Positions 17,913 through 27,378 of a stretch of 64,000 nt of DNA are shown here, one piece after another (position 1 is the stretch's first letter; each line of letters opens with the position of its first letter). The translations under genes and the position numbers were made by a program. The notes under the pieces are model-generated. The model ran no database searches and was not told the origin of the DNA. It was given only the letters and a program-made list of their open reading frames with translations. Source of the DNA: Desulfobacteraceae bacterium (GTDB lineage: Bacteria > Desulfobacterota > Desulfobacteria > Desulfobacterales > Desulfolunaceae); contig JABXKT010000003.1 of assembly GCA_013619155.1 (NCBI GenBank), positions 33,469 to 97,468 of the forward strand, in the 5' to 3' direction.

Positions 17913-19862
17913 TTAGGCGGCGTTTTTCTCCTTGAGATCAAGGGGGCTGACGATGGCACCAAAGGTCCCCTTGAGTGCCACAAGATTCGCCCTCTGCTCT
18001 TTCAGAACCTCGAAGAAACGAGCGGGGATATCCGCTTCCTTGCCGTAGGCCTCATTCTGAAGATCGATGCGGGCAACGATGTTGTCCACATAGATGGCGA
18101 ACTGCTTGGTGTAGAGATCTAAGGGATAGGGCTTGTCGAGGAGATCGGCAAAGAGCGCCTTTAAATCATCGTACTGAGGGATAATACCGATGGGGGTCTC
18201 GATGCCACCTACCTGACCGTGGAATCGGCGTTCGAGCCATGAGAGCCAAACCTTGACGTCTCGCTTCTCGCCCAGAAGCTTCGTGGACTCACCGCCACGG
18301 GCCTTATGGGTGAGAAAGTAGTTGAGACCGGCCATGAGAGGACGCTTGCCATCGGCAATGCGCTCATTGGCCCAGAAGCTAAACTGGGCATCCATATACT
18401 CACCCAGGGCACCGGGAATGAAGGGGGCATTGGCCCACGGGGCACGTTTCACACCACTGGCACCCACCTCGGTGGCCGTGGCGGCAGAGACAATACAGGC
18501 ACCAATGGCCACACCATGATCGGAACTCTTGGCCACCCAGACGGGGGGCATGGTATCGGCATCACGACCGGAGTAGGTAATCACACTGGTCTCCACGCCT
18601 GCCGGATCTTCCGAGGCGGGGGCGTAGTTGGCCAGGGCGCTGGCCACGAGGGTGGCGCGGGAGTTGGGATGGGAGACGGGAACAGGCTTGCCCTTCTCAT
18701 CCACCATACCGGCTTCCCACTCACCCTGGAAGTTACGGCCCTTAACGGGTGCCGCCTCTCCATTTCCGGTCCACTGGGGCAGGCCGTTATCATCGATGAG
18801 GACATTGGACCAGATCACCTCGGTCTTCTCCTCACGCAAGAGGGGCATTAATCCGGGGTCCCCTTCCAGGTTCACATCTTCTACAATACCGAAGATACCG
18901 CTCTCCGGGTTGATACTGCGTACGGTGCCATCGTCTGCGATCCACATCTGGGCCAGGTCGTCACCCACGAAGTGGTGACCGGCCATGGCTGTGGTGGTCT
19001 TACCACACCCGCTGGGAGCGGCACCGGCGAACCAGGTAATACGCTGGCCGGGACCTTCGATGCCGGTGATAAACATGTGCTCTGAGAGCTCGTTACCCCG
19101 ATTCGCCACGGCCCTGGCCACGGAGAATCGATGGTTCCCCTTCTTCATGAGAAGGGTGTTGCCCGCGTAGGTGCAGTTGATAGAGTAGGTGGTCTGATCA
19201 TGAATATCCATGTAAACGCGAGCGTTGGGAAGATCTTCGCTGCGGTTCAGCCCCTGGGAGTGAATATTGGTGTAGAAGTATCCGAGACGATCCACCTCAT
19301 TGTCAAAATCACTAAACCGGTTTCGATAGAGCATCTCGGCGCTGTGGGTCACGTAAAAGGAGCTGGTGATCTGAAGGGAGGGATTGGAGCCCAAGGCCCC
19401 CACAGGGCCACGCATATAAAGGCCCACGATCATGGTCATCCCCTTCATCATGCCACCCATACGCTCCTTCACATCGAGGATACCTTCACTCCGATCGATG
19501 CGATTGGCAAGGGAGCTCACCTTCTCTTCGGGCTCGGCAAGGTAGAAGGTGCGATCGGTGATACGCCCCTGCTCCTCTTTCAACTCGTAGTGAATGGTGT
19601 GCTTCGGCATGGGAAGTGCGTCTTCTTCACCGGTGGCCAGGGCCCCCTTTCGAATAAAGGCACCATCCGCCTCAGATCCGGTGTTAATGAAGATGCTATC
19701 CGGTGTGCACAACTTGGCTGCATTGGCGATGATGATCACCGCCTCTTCAGTGCGAATCTGTTTCAGTTTCGCAAACGTTTCAGCATCCGTGCGTGATTCG
19801 AGAAAGGCCATGGCCTCTCCGAACACCTCAATTCCCCCAATCATCTCTTTTTTCTGTGCCAT
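17913..19862 (-). CDS. pckG: phosphoenolpyruvate carboxykinase (GTP)
   Basis: Interconverts oxaloacetate + GTP and PEP + CO2 + GDP, the entry to gluconeogenesis. 649 residues, family length about 600. The nucleotide P-loop is AAPSGCGKTTTAM and the following metal-binding region is HHFVGDDLAQMW. Also present are ERMGGMMKGMTMIVGLYMRG, and NPESGIFGIVEDVN. The P-loop differs from the usual PSACGKTN, which points to a divergent subgroup. I chose the ATG at 19862 (MAQKKEM) with AGGAT upstream; 32 further codons upstream are open but lack a ribosome site. Monocistronic with a hairpin downstream. Confidence 0.93.
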   Translation of the reverse strand: MAQKKEMIGGIEVFGEAMAFLESRTDAETFAKLKQIRTEEAVIIIANAAKLCTPDSIFINTGSEADGAFIRKGALATGEEDALPMPKHTIHYELKEEQGRITDRTFYLAEPEEKVSSLANRIDRSEGILDVKERMGGMMKGMTMIVGLYMRGPVGALGSNPSLQITSSFYVTHSAEMLYRNRFSDFDNEVDRLGYFYTNIHSQGLNRSEDLPNARVYMDIHDQTTYSINCTYAGNTLLMKKGNHRFSVARAVANRGNELSEHMFITGIEGPGQRITWFAGAAPSGCGKTTTAMAGHHFVGDDLAQMWIADDGTVRSINPESGIFGIVEDVNLEGDPGLMPLLREEKTEVIWSNVLIDDNGLPQWTGNGEAAPVKGRNFQGEWEAGMVDEKGKPVPVSHPNSRATLVASALANYAPASEDPAGVETSVITYSGRDADTMPPVWVAKSSDHGVAIGACIVSAATATEVGASGVKRAPWANAPFIPGALGEYMDAQFSFWANERIADGKRPLMAGLNYFLTHKARGGESTKLLGEKRDVKVWLSWLERRFHGQVGGIETPIGIIPQYDDLKALFADLLDKPYPLDLYTKQFAIYVDNIVARIDLQNEAYGKEADIPARFFEVLKEQRANLVALKGTFGAIVSPLDLKEKNAA

Positions 19863-20159
19863 TTTATCCTGATCCTGAAAATATGATGATGCGTCCTTAA
19901 AATAGAGCGATAGAGACATCTTCGGTGCCGGACAGTACCCCACATCCGACCTCGCCACCTGTAATTTTACCGCAACCCCATGCGATTATAACAAACGGCC
20001 AAAGACATCCCCCACCAGAAGCATCATACGTTGGAATTTGAATACGTCATAAAATTTGTCGGTCTAAATTATTATGGTGTCCCCGGAAAGAGAAGAGCAC
20101 TCTCCCGTTCCCTTCGGCCACCATGGATGTTCAAGATGATCCCGTCACTTAAGGTGAAA

Positions 20160-20810
20160 TCAACACCCCTTACATTCGAACCGCTCCTGAACCGGCATAT
20201 GAATCTCAAGCCAGACAAGGATCTTGCTGAGTTCATTCGCCACATCTTTCAAGGCCTGGCCCCTGTGACTGATCTCTCCCTTCTCCTCCATCGTCAATTC
20301 CGCAAAGGTCTTGCCTTTATCGGGACAGTAGAAGAGGGGGTCGTAGCCGAAGCCGCCCGCCCCAGAAGGGGCCTCTGCGATGACGCCATCACAACGGCCC
20401 TCATAGGTCAGTGCCGCCCCTGTGGGGACGGCAATGGAGATCACACACTGAAACGCCGCACGCCTATCCGTCACACCGGCCATCGCCTCCAGAAGCTTGG
20501 CGTTATTGGCCGCATCATCGGCGTCCTCTCCGGCATATCGGGCCGAATAGACCCCCGGCTCACCATTTAGGGCCTCCACCACCAATCCTGAATCATCGGC
20601 AATGGCTGGCAGGCCCAAAACACGCGCCGTAAAGCTCGCCTTCTTGTAGGCGTTATCATCAAAGGTCTCACCATCCTCAACAACATCCGGGATGGGACCA
20701 AAATCGTTCAAGTTTTTCAATTCCACCGGAAGACCGGAGAGGAGAGCCCGAATCTCTTCGGTTTTTCCATTGTTTCGAGTGGCCAGAACAAGCACAAGTG
20801 ATTTTTTCAT
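20160..20810 (-). CDS. rdgB: XTP/dITP (non-canonical purine NTP) pyrophosphatase
   Basis: House-cleaning HAM1/RdgB enzyme that hydrolyses ITP, dITP and XTP to monophosphates. It starts MKKSLVLVLATRNNGKTEEI and carries the signature VVEDGETFDDNAYKKASF, ADDSGLVVEALNGEPGVYSA, GGFGYDPLFY and ISHRGQAL. 216 residues. The ATG at 20810 is preferred over a TTG at 20822, because GGGGAAGG abuts the TTG. It sits about 300 bases from pckG on the same strand. Confidence 0.95.
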   Translation of the reverse strand: MKKSLVLVLATRNNGKTEEIRALLSGLPVELKNLNDFGPIPDVVEDGETFDDNAYKKASFTARVLGLPAIADDSGLVVEALNGEPGVYSARYAGEDADDAANNAKLLEAMAGVTDRRAAFQCVISIAVPTGAALTYEGRCDGVIAEAPSGAGGFGYDPLFYCPDKGKTFAELTMEEKGEISHRGQALKDVANELSKILVWLEIHMPVQERFECKGC

Positions 20811-21476
20811 GGAGTCTATCAACCTTCCCCGGCAACCGGATCGCCACTAAAATATGGGCTCCGTTGCTCAAATATATGTCATGGTTCCCTCTCAAACACC
20901 TGTTCCCTTGAGGAAAACAGAATCAGGGGGCCCATTCTTAAACAATTTACACCCCGTCATAATGTAAAAGCTGCGGCATTGTAAAGGGTTTTGGAGATAG
21001 ATATGAGAAGGTTTTCCAAGCCGAACATTTCCGCACGCCTTTCCCCCTGTAAACGAACATCTTGTTCATTTACGAACAAGCTTTTTACCCTCATCCGCAC
21101 CAAAAAGAACACCCCCCTCGAAAGGGTGCACCTTAGTGGTATAAAAAACCATGCCAAAAGGACTCTTTAATTATGATGACTATAAAAAAAACGATCCGCC
21201 CCAATCCGCCCCCCCTCTTCTTGCATGGCAAAAAAAAGGGGGGGACCTGCCATAGCCTCCCCATTTTTTTTACCCCAAACCATGGCGATGACCCCCAGTG
21301 CTCCGGCCCGGCCCTTCCCCTTCGATGGTAGGGGAAAAGGGGCCGCTTTAAAATCATCGGCCCCCGATTTCCCCGATCATTAGAGGCCAAACCCTTGACA
21401 TTCGGACCTATCGCGTTTAAAAAATGAAGATTTAACTTTAACGCGAACGTCAACACCAGCCATAAGGAATTCTGTC
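20811..21476. other. divergent intergenic region between rdgB and iorA
   Basis: 666 bases without a credible gene. At 21061-21080 CTTGTTC and GAACAAG form a short hairpin followed by CTTTTT on the plus strand, a weak terminator or operator. GC-rich inverted pieces and homopolymers fill 21180-21340. A candidate iorA promoter lies at 21395-21423. Confidence 0.5.
21395..21423 (+). promoter_or_regulatory. candidate sigma70 promoter for iorAB
   Basis: TTGACA, a 17-base spacer, then TAAAAA (weak -10), 53 bases before the iorA ATG. Confidence 0.5.
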
Positions 21477-23330
21477 ATGCACAAGCTTCTCACAGACAAT
21501 CCGGGCCAGAAGATGCTCATGCTGGGCAACGAGGCCATTGCACGGGGTGCCATCGAAGCCGGCGCCGCCTTTACCGCCTCTTATCCCGGGACACCGTCGT
21601 CGGAGATCTCTCTCAACTTTTTTCAGATGTCGAAGGAGAGCGATCTCTATTTCGAGTATAGCATCAACGAAAAAGTCTCCGTTGAAGTGACGGCAGCGGC
21701 TGCAAACTGCGGCGTACGAAGCATGTGCGTGATGAAACATGTGGGAATGAACGTGGCGGCCGACGCCTTGATGACCCTTGCCTACATCGGCATAAAAGGG
21801 GGCATGGTGATCTTAACCGCCGATGACCCCTTTATGTTCTCCAGCCAGAATGAACAGGACAACCGTTACTACGCCAAACTCGCCGGCCTCCCCCTTCTGG
21901 AGCCATCTTCCGTTGCCGAAGCCAAAGAGATGACCAAATTTGCCTTCGAGCTCTCCGAGACCCTCGGGGAACCGGTGATTCTTCGCACCACCACCCGCAT
22001 CAACCACTCCACCGGTGTGGTGGAGCTGGGCGAAATCAAGGCGCCTGTCACCAAGGGCGAATTTATCCGGGACCCCATGCGATGCGTGACCGTCCCCGCC
22101 GTCTCCCGTGGCCTCCATGTCAAGCTCCTCGCAAACCTTGCCAAGGCCGAAGAGATCGCCTGCACCTCCCCTTTGAATAAGGTAGAAGGGACAGGAACCT
22201 TTGGGGTCATCGTCAATGGCGTCAGCCACAGTTACGTCAAAGACGGCCTGGCCGATCTCGATGCCACGAAGAGAGTCAAGATCCTTCGCATGGGTTTTGC
22301 CAACCCCTTGCCCAAAAATCTGGTCCACGATTTTATCAAAGGGTGTGAAAAGGTTCTCATCGTCGAGGAGGGCGAGCCCTTCATGGAGGAGGCTGTCAAA
22401 GCGGTGGCCCAGGAGAATGGCCTCACCCTTCCCATCGGCGGCAAAGGCGAGGGGCTCTTCTCCCGTCTCTACGAGTTCGACCCCAAGATGGTACGAAACA
22501 TCCTCGCCTCCTATTTCGAGCTGGCACCCGTGGCCAGCCAGAGCGTGGATCTTGCCGGCGTTCCCGACATCCCCAACCGACCGCCAAACCTCTGTGCCGG
22601 CTGCTCCCACCGGGCCACCTTCTACGCCGTGAAGAAGGCCACCGAAGGCATGGATGTGATGTTCCCCTCGGATATCGGCTGCTATACCCTGGGCTTTATG
22701 CCCCCACTGTCCACCGGGGACTTCGTCCTCTGCATGGGGGCCTCCACCGGGACCTCGGCGGGCTTTTCCACCGTGACGGACAAGAAGGTCATCTCCTTCG
22801 TGGGCGACTCCACCTTCTTTCACTCCGGCCTCATGGGCCTTATGAATGCGGTATTTAACAAGCATAACTTCACCCTGGTGATCCTCGATAACCGCGTCAC
22901 CGCCATGACGGGCCACCAGCCCAACCCCGGCGTGGACATGGATGAGATGGGATTTACCGGCTACAACGCCATCGACATCGAGGGACTCGTAAGGGCCGCA
23001 GGTGTCAAGCACGTCTCCGTGATCCGCCCCTACAACCTCAAAAAGAGCGCAAAAACCATCAAAGAGGCCGTGGACTTTAACGGCGTATCGGTGGTCATTG
23101 CCAAAGAGAAGTGCACCCTCTACGCCAAGAGCCTCAAGCAGCTCACCGATAAAAAGTTCCAGGTTGATCCCGAAAAGTGCAAGAACCACCGGGATTGCAT
23201 CGATACCATCGCCTGCCCCGCCTTCACCGTGGAAAACGGCCGTGTCCGTATCATCCAGGATATGTGTGCCGGGTGCTCCATATGCGCCCAGATCTGCCCT
23301 GAAAATGCCATTGTGCCCGTCAAAAAATAG
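21477..23330 (+). CDS. iorA: indolepyruvate:ferredoxin oxidoreductase, alpha subunit
   Basis: Catalytic subunit that oxidatively decarboxylates aryl pyruvates (from Trp, Phe, Tyr) to aryl-acetyl-CoA and reduces ferredoxin. Order: pyrimidine-type thiamine domain (GNEAIARGAIEAGAAFTASY), a middle domain, the C-terminal TPP domain (FVGDSTFFHSGLMGLMNAVF, ILDNRVTAMTGHQPNPG), and a two-cluster ferredoxin tail with KCKNHRDCIDTIACPA and CAGCSICAQICP. The first cysteine set is irregular, as usual in IorA. 617 residues is full length. AAGGA precedes the ATG. iorB follows after 166 bases with a hairpin between. Confidence 0.97.
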   Translation: MHKLLTDNPGQKMLMLGNEAIARGAIEAGAAFTASYPGTPSSEISLNFFQMSKESDLYFEYSINEKVSVEVTAAAANCGVRSMCVMKHVGMNVAADALMTLAYIGIKGGMVILTADDPFMFSSQNEQDNRYYAKLAGLPLLEPSSVAEAKEMTKFAFELSETLGEPVILRTTTRINHSTGVVELGEIKAPVTKGEFIRDPMRCVTVPAVSRGLHVKLLANLAKAEEIACTSPLNKVEGTGTFGVIVNGVSHSYVKDGLADLDATKRVKILRMGFANPLPKNLVHDFIKGCEKVLIVEEGEPFMEEAVKAVAQENGLTLPIGGKGEGLFSRLYEFDPKMVRNILASYFELAPVASQSVDLAGVPDIPNRPPNLCAGCSHRATFYAVKKATEGMDVMFPSDIGCYTLGFMPPLSTGDFVLCMGASTGTSAGFSTVTDKKVISFVGDSTFFHSGLMGLMNAVFNKHNFTLVILDNRVTAMTGHQPNPGVDMDEMGFTGYNAIDIEGLVRAAGVKHVSVIRPYNLKKSAKTIKEAVDFNGVSVVIAKEKCTLYAKSLKQLTDKKFQVDPEKCKNHRDCIDTIACPAFTVENGRVRIIQDMCAGCSICAQICPENAIVPVKK

Positions 23331-23347
23331 GCGGCCATAAACCACAT

Positions 23348-23383
23348 CGGCCCCCCTTTTTTTTAAAAAAGAAAGGGGGGCCG
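23348..23383 (+). promoter_or_regulatory. hairpin between iorA and iorB
   Basis: CGGCCCCCCTTT and AAAGGGGGGCCG pair around an A/T loop in the 166-base iorA-iorB gap. No U-run follows on the plus strand, so it may set the mRNA ratio of the two subunits rather than stop transcription. Confidence 0.55.
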
Positions 23384-23496
23384 TCGTCATAAACTTTCAA
23401 GGCGATAAGAAAAAAAAGGGGGACCCAGAGGATGTTTTTAAGATCCTCTCCCCTTATCTTATCTGCCTTACCACGTATATTTAAGGTGAGATCATT

Positions 23497-24090
23497 ATGG
23501 ATACCAAAAGACTGATCATCGTGGCGGTGGGCGGCCAGGGCAACCTCCTCGCATCCCATGTTCTGGGAGAAGCGGCCCTCATTCAGGGCATCCCCGTACA
23601 TATGAGTGAAATCCACGGCATGGCCCAGAGGGGCGGCGTGGTAGAGTCCTCCATCGTCTTCGGTGATGCGGAAAGCACCATCATCTCCAATGGCGAAGCC
23701 GACGTCTTCGTCAGCTTCGAGCCCTCCGAGGCCCTGCGCGCCTTGGGACGCTGCAAGAAAGAGACGGTTACCATCACCAACCTCTCTCCCCTGCCCCCCT
23801 TTACCGTGGCCCTCGGGAAAGGGGTCTACCCGGAGATCGACACCGTCACCACCCTCCTCGCCGAGAAGACCATGCGCCTCATCGCCTTTGATGCCGTCAA
23901 ACTTGCCGAAGAGGCGGGCAATGCCCTCTCCGTCAACATGGTGCTCCTGGGCGCCCTGATCCAAACAGGGGTCCTCCCCATCACCTCAGAGGCCATCTGT
24001 GAGGCCATCGCAACAAAAACCAAGAAGGCCTTTGTGGAGACGAATCTCAAGGCATTTGAGCTCGGCTTTGCCGAGGCAGAAAAACACTAG
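23497..24090 (+). CDS. iorB: indolepyruvate:ferredoxin oxidoreductase, beta subunit
   Basis: Gamma-type subunit of 2-oxoacid:ferredoxin oxidoreductases and partner of IorA. It begins RLIIVAVGGQGNLLASHVLG (dinucleotide-like GGQGN loop) and holds SEIHGMAQRGGVVESSIVFG, the family signature, then NMVLLGALIQTGVLP. 197 residues. AAGGTGAG precedes the ATG. The gap from iorA (166 bases) is unusually long for this pair. Confidence 0.96.
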   Translation: MDTKRLIIVAVGGQGNLLASHVLGEAALIQGIPVHMSEIHGMAQRGGVVESSIVFGDAESTIISNGEADVFVSFEPSEALRALGRCKKETVTITNLSPLPPFTVALGKGVYPEIDTVTTLLAEKTMRLIAFDAVKLAEEAGNALSVNMVLLGALIQTGVLPITSEAICEAIATKTKKAFVETNLKAFELGFAEAEKH

Positions 24091-24132
24091 GTCCTAAAAC
24101 GATAGTGTTTTCCTGGCATACCCATATGGCAA

Positions 24133-24160
24133 GGCACCGGGGAGCTCGATCCCCGGTGCC
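24133..24160 (+). terminator. hairpin after iorB
   Basis: GGCACCGGGG and CCCCGGTGCC form a perfect 10-bp stem around an eight-base loop, 42 bases after the iorB stop. No U-run, so it may be a 3'-end stability hairpin or a rho-assisted terminator. Confidence 0.6.
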
Positions 24161-24300
24161 CTGTTCCTCCCACGCATTTTAAAGCGATCCTAGCATGGCG
24201 TCCCTCCCCCCCTTTTTTAATAAACGATCCGCCCTATACATTTTACGCATGGTTTTCTAAGCCGATACGATAATATAGATGAAGGAAACTTAGGGTAAAC

Positions 24301-24441
24301 CATCCTGCCGGGAACCAACCGTTTGCCAATTTTTATGGGATGGGCTTGCCAAATAAGCTTTTATAGTGACTGTGGCGGACCAAAGGTCCGTCACAGTCAC
24401 AAACCTGGGGTCCAGGGGATTTATCTCCTGGCCGCCGGAGG
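24301..24441 (+). repeat. R1 three-hairpin repeat, copy A (long-form hairpin 1)
   Basis: The central stem is GTGACTGTGGCGGACC / GGTCCGTCACAGTCAC (24366-24400) with AAA loop. Before it lies the long form of hairpin 1 (AACCG...GGGCTTGCC), and after it the CCAGGGG/CTCCTGG hairpin and the right arm GGCCGCCGGAGG. The left arm is missing. Confidence 0.88.
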
Positions 24442-24524
24442 CCTGTTTTTTATCACGTTAACCATCGAAAGTTTTTTTTGGAACTGAATCGTTACGATGA
24501 GTAAGAGGGCCATGGCCTGACGAA

Positions 24525-24563
24525 TAAAAAAAGGCCTCTCACCGGAAAAGAGGCCCTTTTTTT
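24525..24563. terminator. bidirectional terminator upstream of the potassium channel gene
   Basis: GGCCTCT and AGAGGCC pair around a nine-base loop, flanked by an A-run and a T-run. It would insulate the channel gene from reading through R1 copy A. Confidence 0.75.
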
Positions 24564-24633
24564 AAAAAAATATCGACGCCCATGGAGAATATGATCTAAA
24601 CCGAGGCGTATTTATCCTTTAAGGAGTGCATCC

Positions 24634-25653
24634 ATGATCCAAAAACGGCTCACCACCTTTCTTCTGGTGATTCTGCTGGTCATCGCCATCGGCACCTCCG
24701 GGTACTACCTGATATTTAAAGGGCAGGAGCGATTTATCGACTGCCTTTATATGACGGTCATCTCCATCACCAGTGTCGGATATGGGGAGGTACTCGACGT
24801 CTCCAGCAGCATTATCGCCCAGATGTTCACCATGGGTCTTATCACTGTGGGTATGGGATTTATTCTCTATGCCATCAGTTCCATCACCGCCCTCTTGATC
24901 GAGGGAGAACTTTCCGGCGTTCGAAGGAGAAGTCGCATGAACAAAAAGATAGGCCGCCTCACCGGACACATCATCCTCTTAGGCGGGGCAGAGACGGGGC
25001 GCGCCCTGGCCGAAGAGCTAATCACCTGTGGAGAGGAGGTGGTCATCATCGGACAGGCATGCGAATTAAAGAGCGGGAGACCCCACGACCGCACCCTGCT
25101 CCACATCGAGGGGGACCCCACCGACGATACAAATCTTGAGAAGGCAGGTATCTTAAAGGCCAAGGGGGTGGTCATCGCCCTGGCCCAGGATAGGGATACC
25201 CTCTACGCCACCATGACGGCTCGCATGATGAATAAGGATCTTCGCATCATTGCCCAGGCAAAGGAGCCCAAGATGGAGGCCAAACTCCGCATGGCAGGAG
25301 CCAACAGTATCGTCTCTCCCACCGCCATCGGGGCACTGCGCATGGCCTCTGAGATGATCCGACCCGCTGCCGTGGATTTTCTCGATCAGATGCTTCGAAG
25401 TGAAAAAGGCCCCTTACGAATCCATGAACTCCCCGTCGGCAAGGGGTCTCTCCTGGCTGGAAAGCGCATCTCTGAGATCGACCTTCAAGCCAAACACGAC
25501 ATCCTCGTCCTCGGCCTGAAGGACGAAGCGTCCACCATCTTCAACCCCAAAACCGAGACCCGTCTGACCACGGGCATGACCCTTGTGGTCATGGGCAATA
25601 TCGACGAAATCAAACGACTCTGCAACCAGATGGAAGGGGCAGAATCCCCCTAA
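24634..25653 (+). CDS. potassium channel with RCK (TrkA-N/TrkA-C) domains
   Basis: Two-helix ion channel subunit with a cytoplasmic regulator. Residues 1-85 give TM1, the pore loop with selectivity filter SITSVGYGEV, and TM2. Residues 110-225 form a TrkA-N Rossmann domain (ILLGGAETGRALAEELIT, then ALAQDRDTLYATMTARMM), and 240-335 a TrkA-C domain (GKRISEIDLQAKHDILVLGL). Similar to MthK/KefC-like RCK channels of about 335 residues. AAGGAG precedes the ATG. The adjacent MFS gene converges on it 21 bases away. Confidence 0.93.
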   Translation: MIQKRLTTFLLVILLVIAIGTSGYYLIFKGQERFIDCLYMTVISITSVGYGEVLDVSSSIIAQMFTMGLITVGMGFILYAISSITALLIEGELSGVRRRSRMNKKIGRLTGHIILLGGAETGRALAEELITCGEEVVIIGQACELKSGRPHDRTLLHIEGDPTDDTNLEKAGILKAKGVVIALAQDRDTLYATMTARMMNKDLRIIAQAKEPKMEAKLRMAGANSIVSPTAIGALRMASEMIRPAAVDFLDQMLRSEKGPLRIHELPVGKGSLLAGKRISEIDLQAKHDILVLGLKDEASTIFNPKTETRLTTGMTLVVMGNIDEIKRLCNQMEGAESP

Positions 25654-25674
25654 ACAAGGGGCTTTATTTTGTCA

Positions 25675-26865
25675 TTACAGATATTCCAACCCAGGACAGG
25701 GCTCTTCGGGGCTATCCACGTCGTGAATAAGAAAAAAACTGGCGATCAGAGTGCCCCCCAAGAGGGCACCACACACCAGGAAAAGCATGGAAAAACCGTA
25801 TAGGGATACAAGGTGCCCTCCCACGGCCGTTCCGATACCGCCCCCTCCCATGAAAGAGAAGGCCACAAGGGACATAGCCGTACCCCGTGATTTTTCGGCA
25901 AATTCGCTGGCCCGGGCCAGCAGGGTCGAATGGGTAAAGATAAACCCCACCCCCAAGAGCCCCACACCGGCAATCAACACACCCAGATAGTGACCCGCGA
26001 AATAGAACATAACCTCTGCAGCCATGGCACAAACCAACCCCAGGGTGAGGATAGCCCGCGGCCCCCTCTTTAAAACAAGCACCCCGGCAAGACGGCCGCC
26101 CACGAGAGACATGAAACCAAAAGCGGTCATGATGGCCCCAATGATCAGGTAATTAAACGAATATGCCGTCGCGATATAGGCGCCCAGATAAGAGAAACTA
26201 CCCAGGATGAACATTCCCTCAAGGAAAATCAGGATATACGTATAAAGACTCTTACGATTCGACAAGAGGGTCATATACTGTGCCACGAATTTACTTTCAG
26301 GGTTCCTCGTGTCGGGCAATTGACTGTAATTTTTAATGAGCAGCCCCAAGAGAACCAATGAGAGGAGTGCATACACTACAAAGACCCCCCGCCAGTCAAG
26401 AAAATAGGAGATAGCCCCCCCTGTGATCATGCTGAGTCCCTGTCCCAAGAAGGCGATACCCATAAAGGTCCCGATGGCCATCTGTCGTTTTTCCACCGGA
26501 AAAAGATCGCCAATGAATGCCAGGGAGATCGGCATAACCGATGCGGCAAAAATACCCGTCAATGCCCTGTAAAAAGCGAGATCAATCAGATTACCGGCCA
26601 GGGCACACAGTCCGGTGGCCACTGTAAAAAATGTGAGGGAGAAGGTGATGATCTGTTTTTTCCCGAAGCGATCCGCCAAGGGCCCAAATATTAGCTGAAA
26701 AATCCCAAAAGGGATCATATAGGCCGTAATCAAGAGCCCTGCTTTTTCAATAGGGATGCCTAAACTCTCCGAAATGGCGGGAAGAATGGGTGAAATCACC
26801 CAGTTATCGGCCATCACTATAAATCCAAGCAGCCCCAACAATATAACAATTCTATTGTGATTCAA
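25675..26865 (-). CDS. MFS transporter, drug:H+ antiporter type
   Basis: Twelve-helix inner-membrane carrier of 396 residues. The motif FGPLADRFGKKQIIT after TM2 is the MFS motif A, and GAISYFLDWRGVFVVYALL matches the motif C-like region of DHA1 exporters. Substrate unknown. The start is TTG with GGAGAG seven bases before. It converges with the channel gene; CCCC/GGGG with TTTATTTT at the shared end may form a weak terminator. Confidence 0.9.
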   Translation of the reverse strand: MNHNRIVILLGLLGFIVMADNWVISPILPAISESLGIPIEKAGLLITAYMIPFGIFQLIFGPLADRFGKKQIITFSLTFFTVATGLCALAGNLIDLAFYRALTGIFAASVMPISLAFIGDLFPVEKRQMAIGTFMGIAFLGQGLSMITGGAISYFLDWRGVFVVYALLSLVLLGLLIKNYSQLPDTRNPESKFVAQYMTLLSNRKSLYTYILIFLEGMFILGSFSYLGAYIATAYSFNYLIIGAIMTAFGFMSLVGGRLAGVLVLKRGPRAILTLGLVCAMAAEVMFYFAGHYLGVLIAGVGLLGVGFIFTHSTLLARASEFAEKSRGTAMSLVAFSFMGGGGIGTAVGGHLVSLYGFSMLFLVCGALLGGTLIASFFLIHDVDSPEEPCPGLEYL

Positions 26866-26940
26866 AGAGTCTCTCCCTAAGGTCTCCGGTGGTTTTTTTA
26901 AAAAAAATGCCTTCTATGGTTAAAGTAACCAGAAAAAGGG

Positions 26941-27077
26941 CCTCGGTTGGCCAGGGACTGGGCCTCTGGACCCCAAGTGAGTGACCATGACGGGCCAAAG
27001 GCCCGTCATGGTCACTATTAAATTCTATTTGGCAACCCCCGTTTATAAAAATTGGCAAACGGGTGGCCCCCGGCAGG
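26941..27077 (-). repeat. R1 three-hairpin repeat, copy B (long-form hairpin 1)
   Basis: Reverse orientation. The central stem GTGACCATGACGGGCC / GGCCCGTCATGGTCAC (26981-27015) is perfect with AAA loop. The outer arm reads CCTCGGTTGGCC here, a different arm type from the CCTCCGGTGGCC of copies D, G and H. Confidence 0.9.
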
Positions 27078-27082
27078 GCTGG

Positions 27083-27298
27083 GCGTGTCGATTTAATCGA
27101 AAAAACGTCTATTTTAGTCGTTTGCACCCCAATATATGGCCGTCACTGTTTACAAAAATTAGAGATACGGCGGAGCCTACCCACCCGAATCACTTAGGGC
27201 TCTGACAAAAAACAGATAGACGAATTTCACAAGAATAGCGCTGTGATTTGTCCCGAGGAACGAGGGGCAAAGCGCAGCGGTCAATTGCTTTCGAGGTG
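27083..27298 (+). repeat. R2 dispersed repeat, copy a
   Basis: 216 bases that recur at 50381-50596 at about 90 percent identity by eye, with one small insertion. It holds the pieces TTTAATCG, CGTCTATTTTAG, ATATATGGCCGTCACTG, AAAAATTAGAGATACGG and GAACGAGGGGCAAAGCGCAG. No reading frame is kept between the copies. Confidence 0.88.
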
Positions 27299-27378
27299 GC
27301 TCACCTCGCCGCCGGAGGTAAGCGTTCACTGCACGACCTCCAGCGGCGAAGCCACGTGCGTGGAATGGCGCGCCCCTC

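Larger units (their letters stand above)
24091..24633. other. intergenic region between iorB and the potassium channel gene
   Basis: 543 bases without a gene. It holds the iorB hairpin, R1 copy A and a terminator at 24525-24563, all listed separately. Confidence 0.6.
26866..27378. other. intergenic region with R1 copy B and R2 repeat
   Basis: 513 bases without a gene. R1 copy B (reverse) and R2 copy a fill about 360 bases of it. At 27310-27352 GCCGC.GGAGGT and ACCTCC.GCGGC form a further hairpin just after the arsP stop side. Confidence 0.65.

Noticed and set aside
21813..23390. 525-codon open frame on the minus strand opposite iorA
   Set aside because: It lies wholly over iorA, whose protein is unmistakable. 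The antisense product is His/Gly/Asp-rich in the manner of complementary-strand frames in GC-rich genes, and it matches no family.
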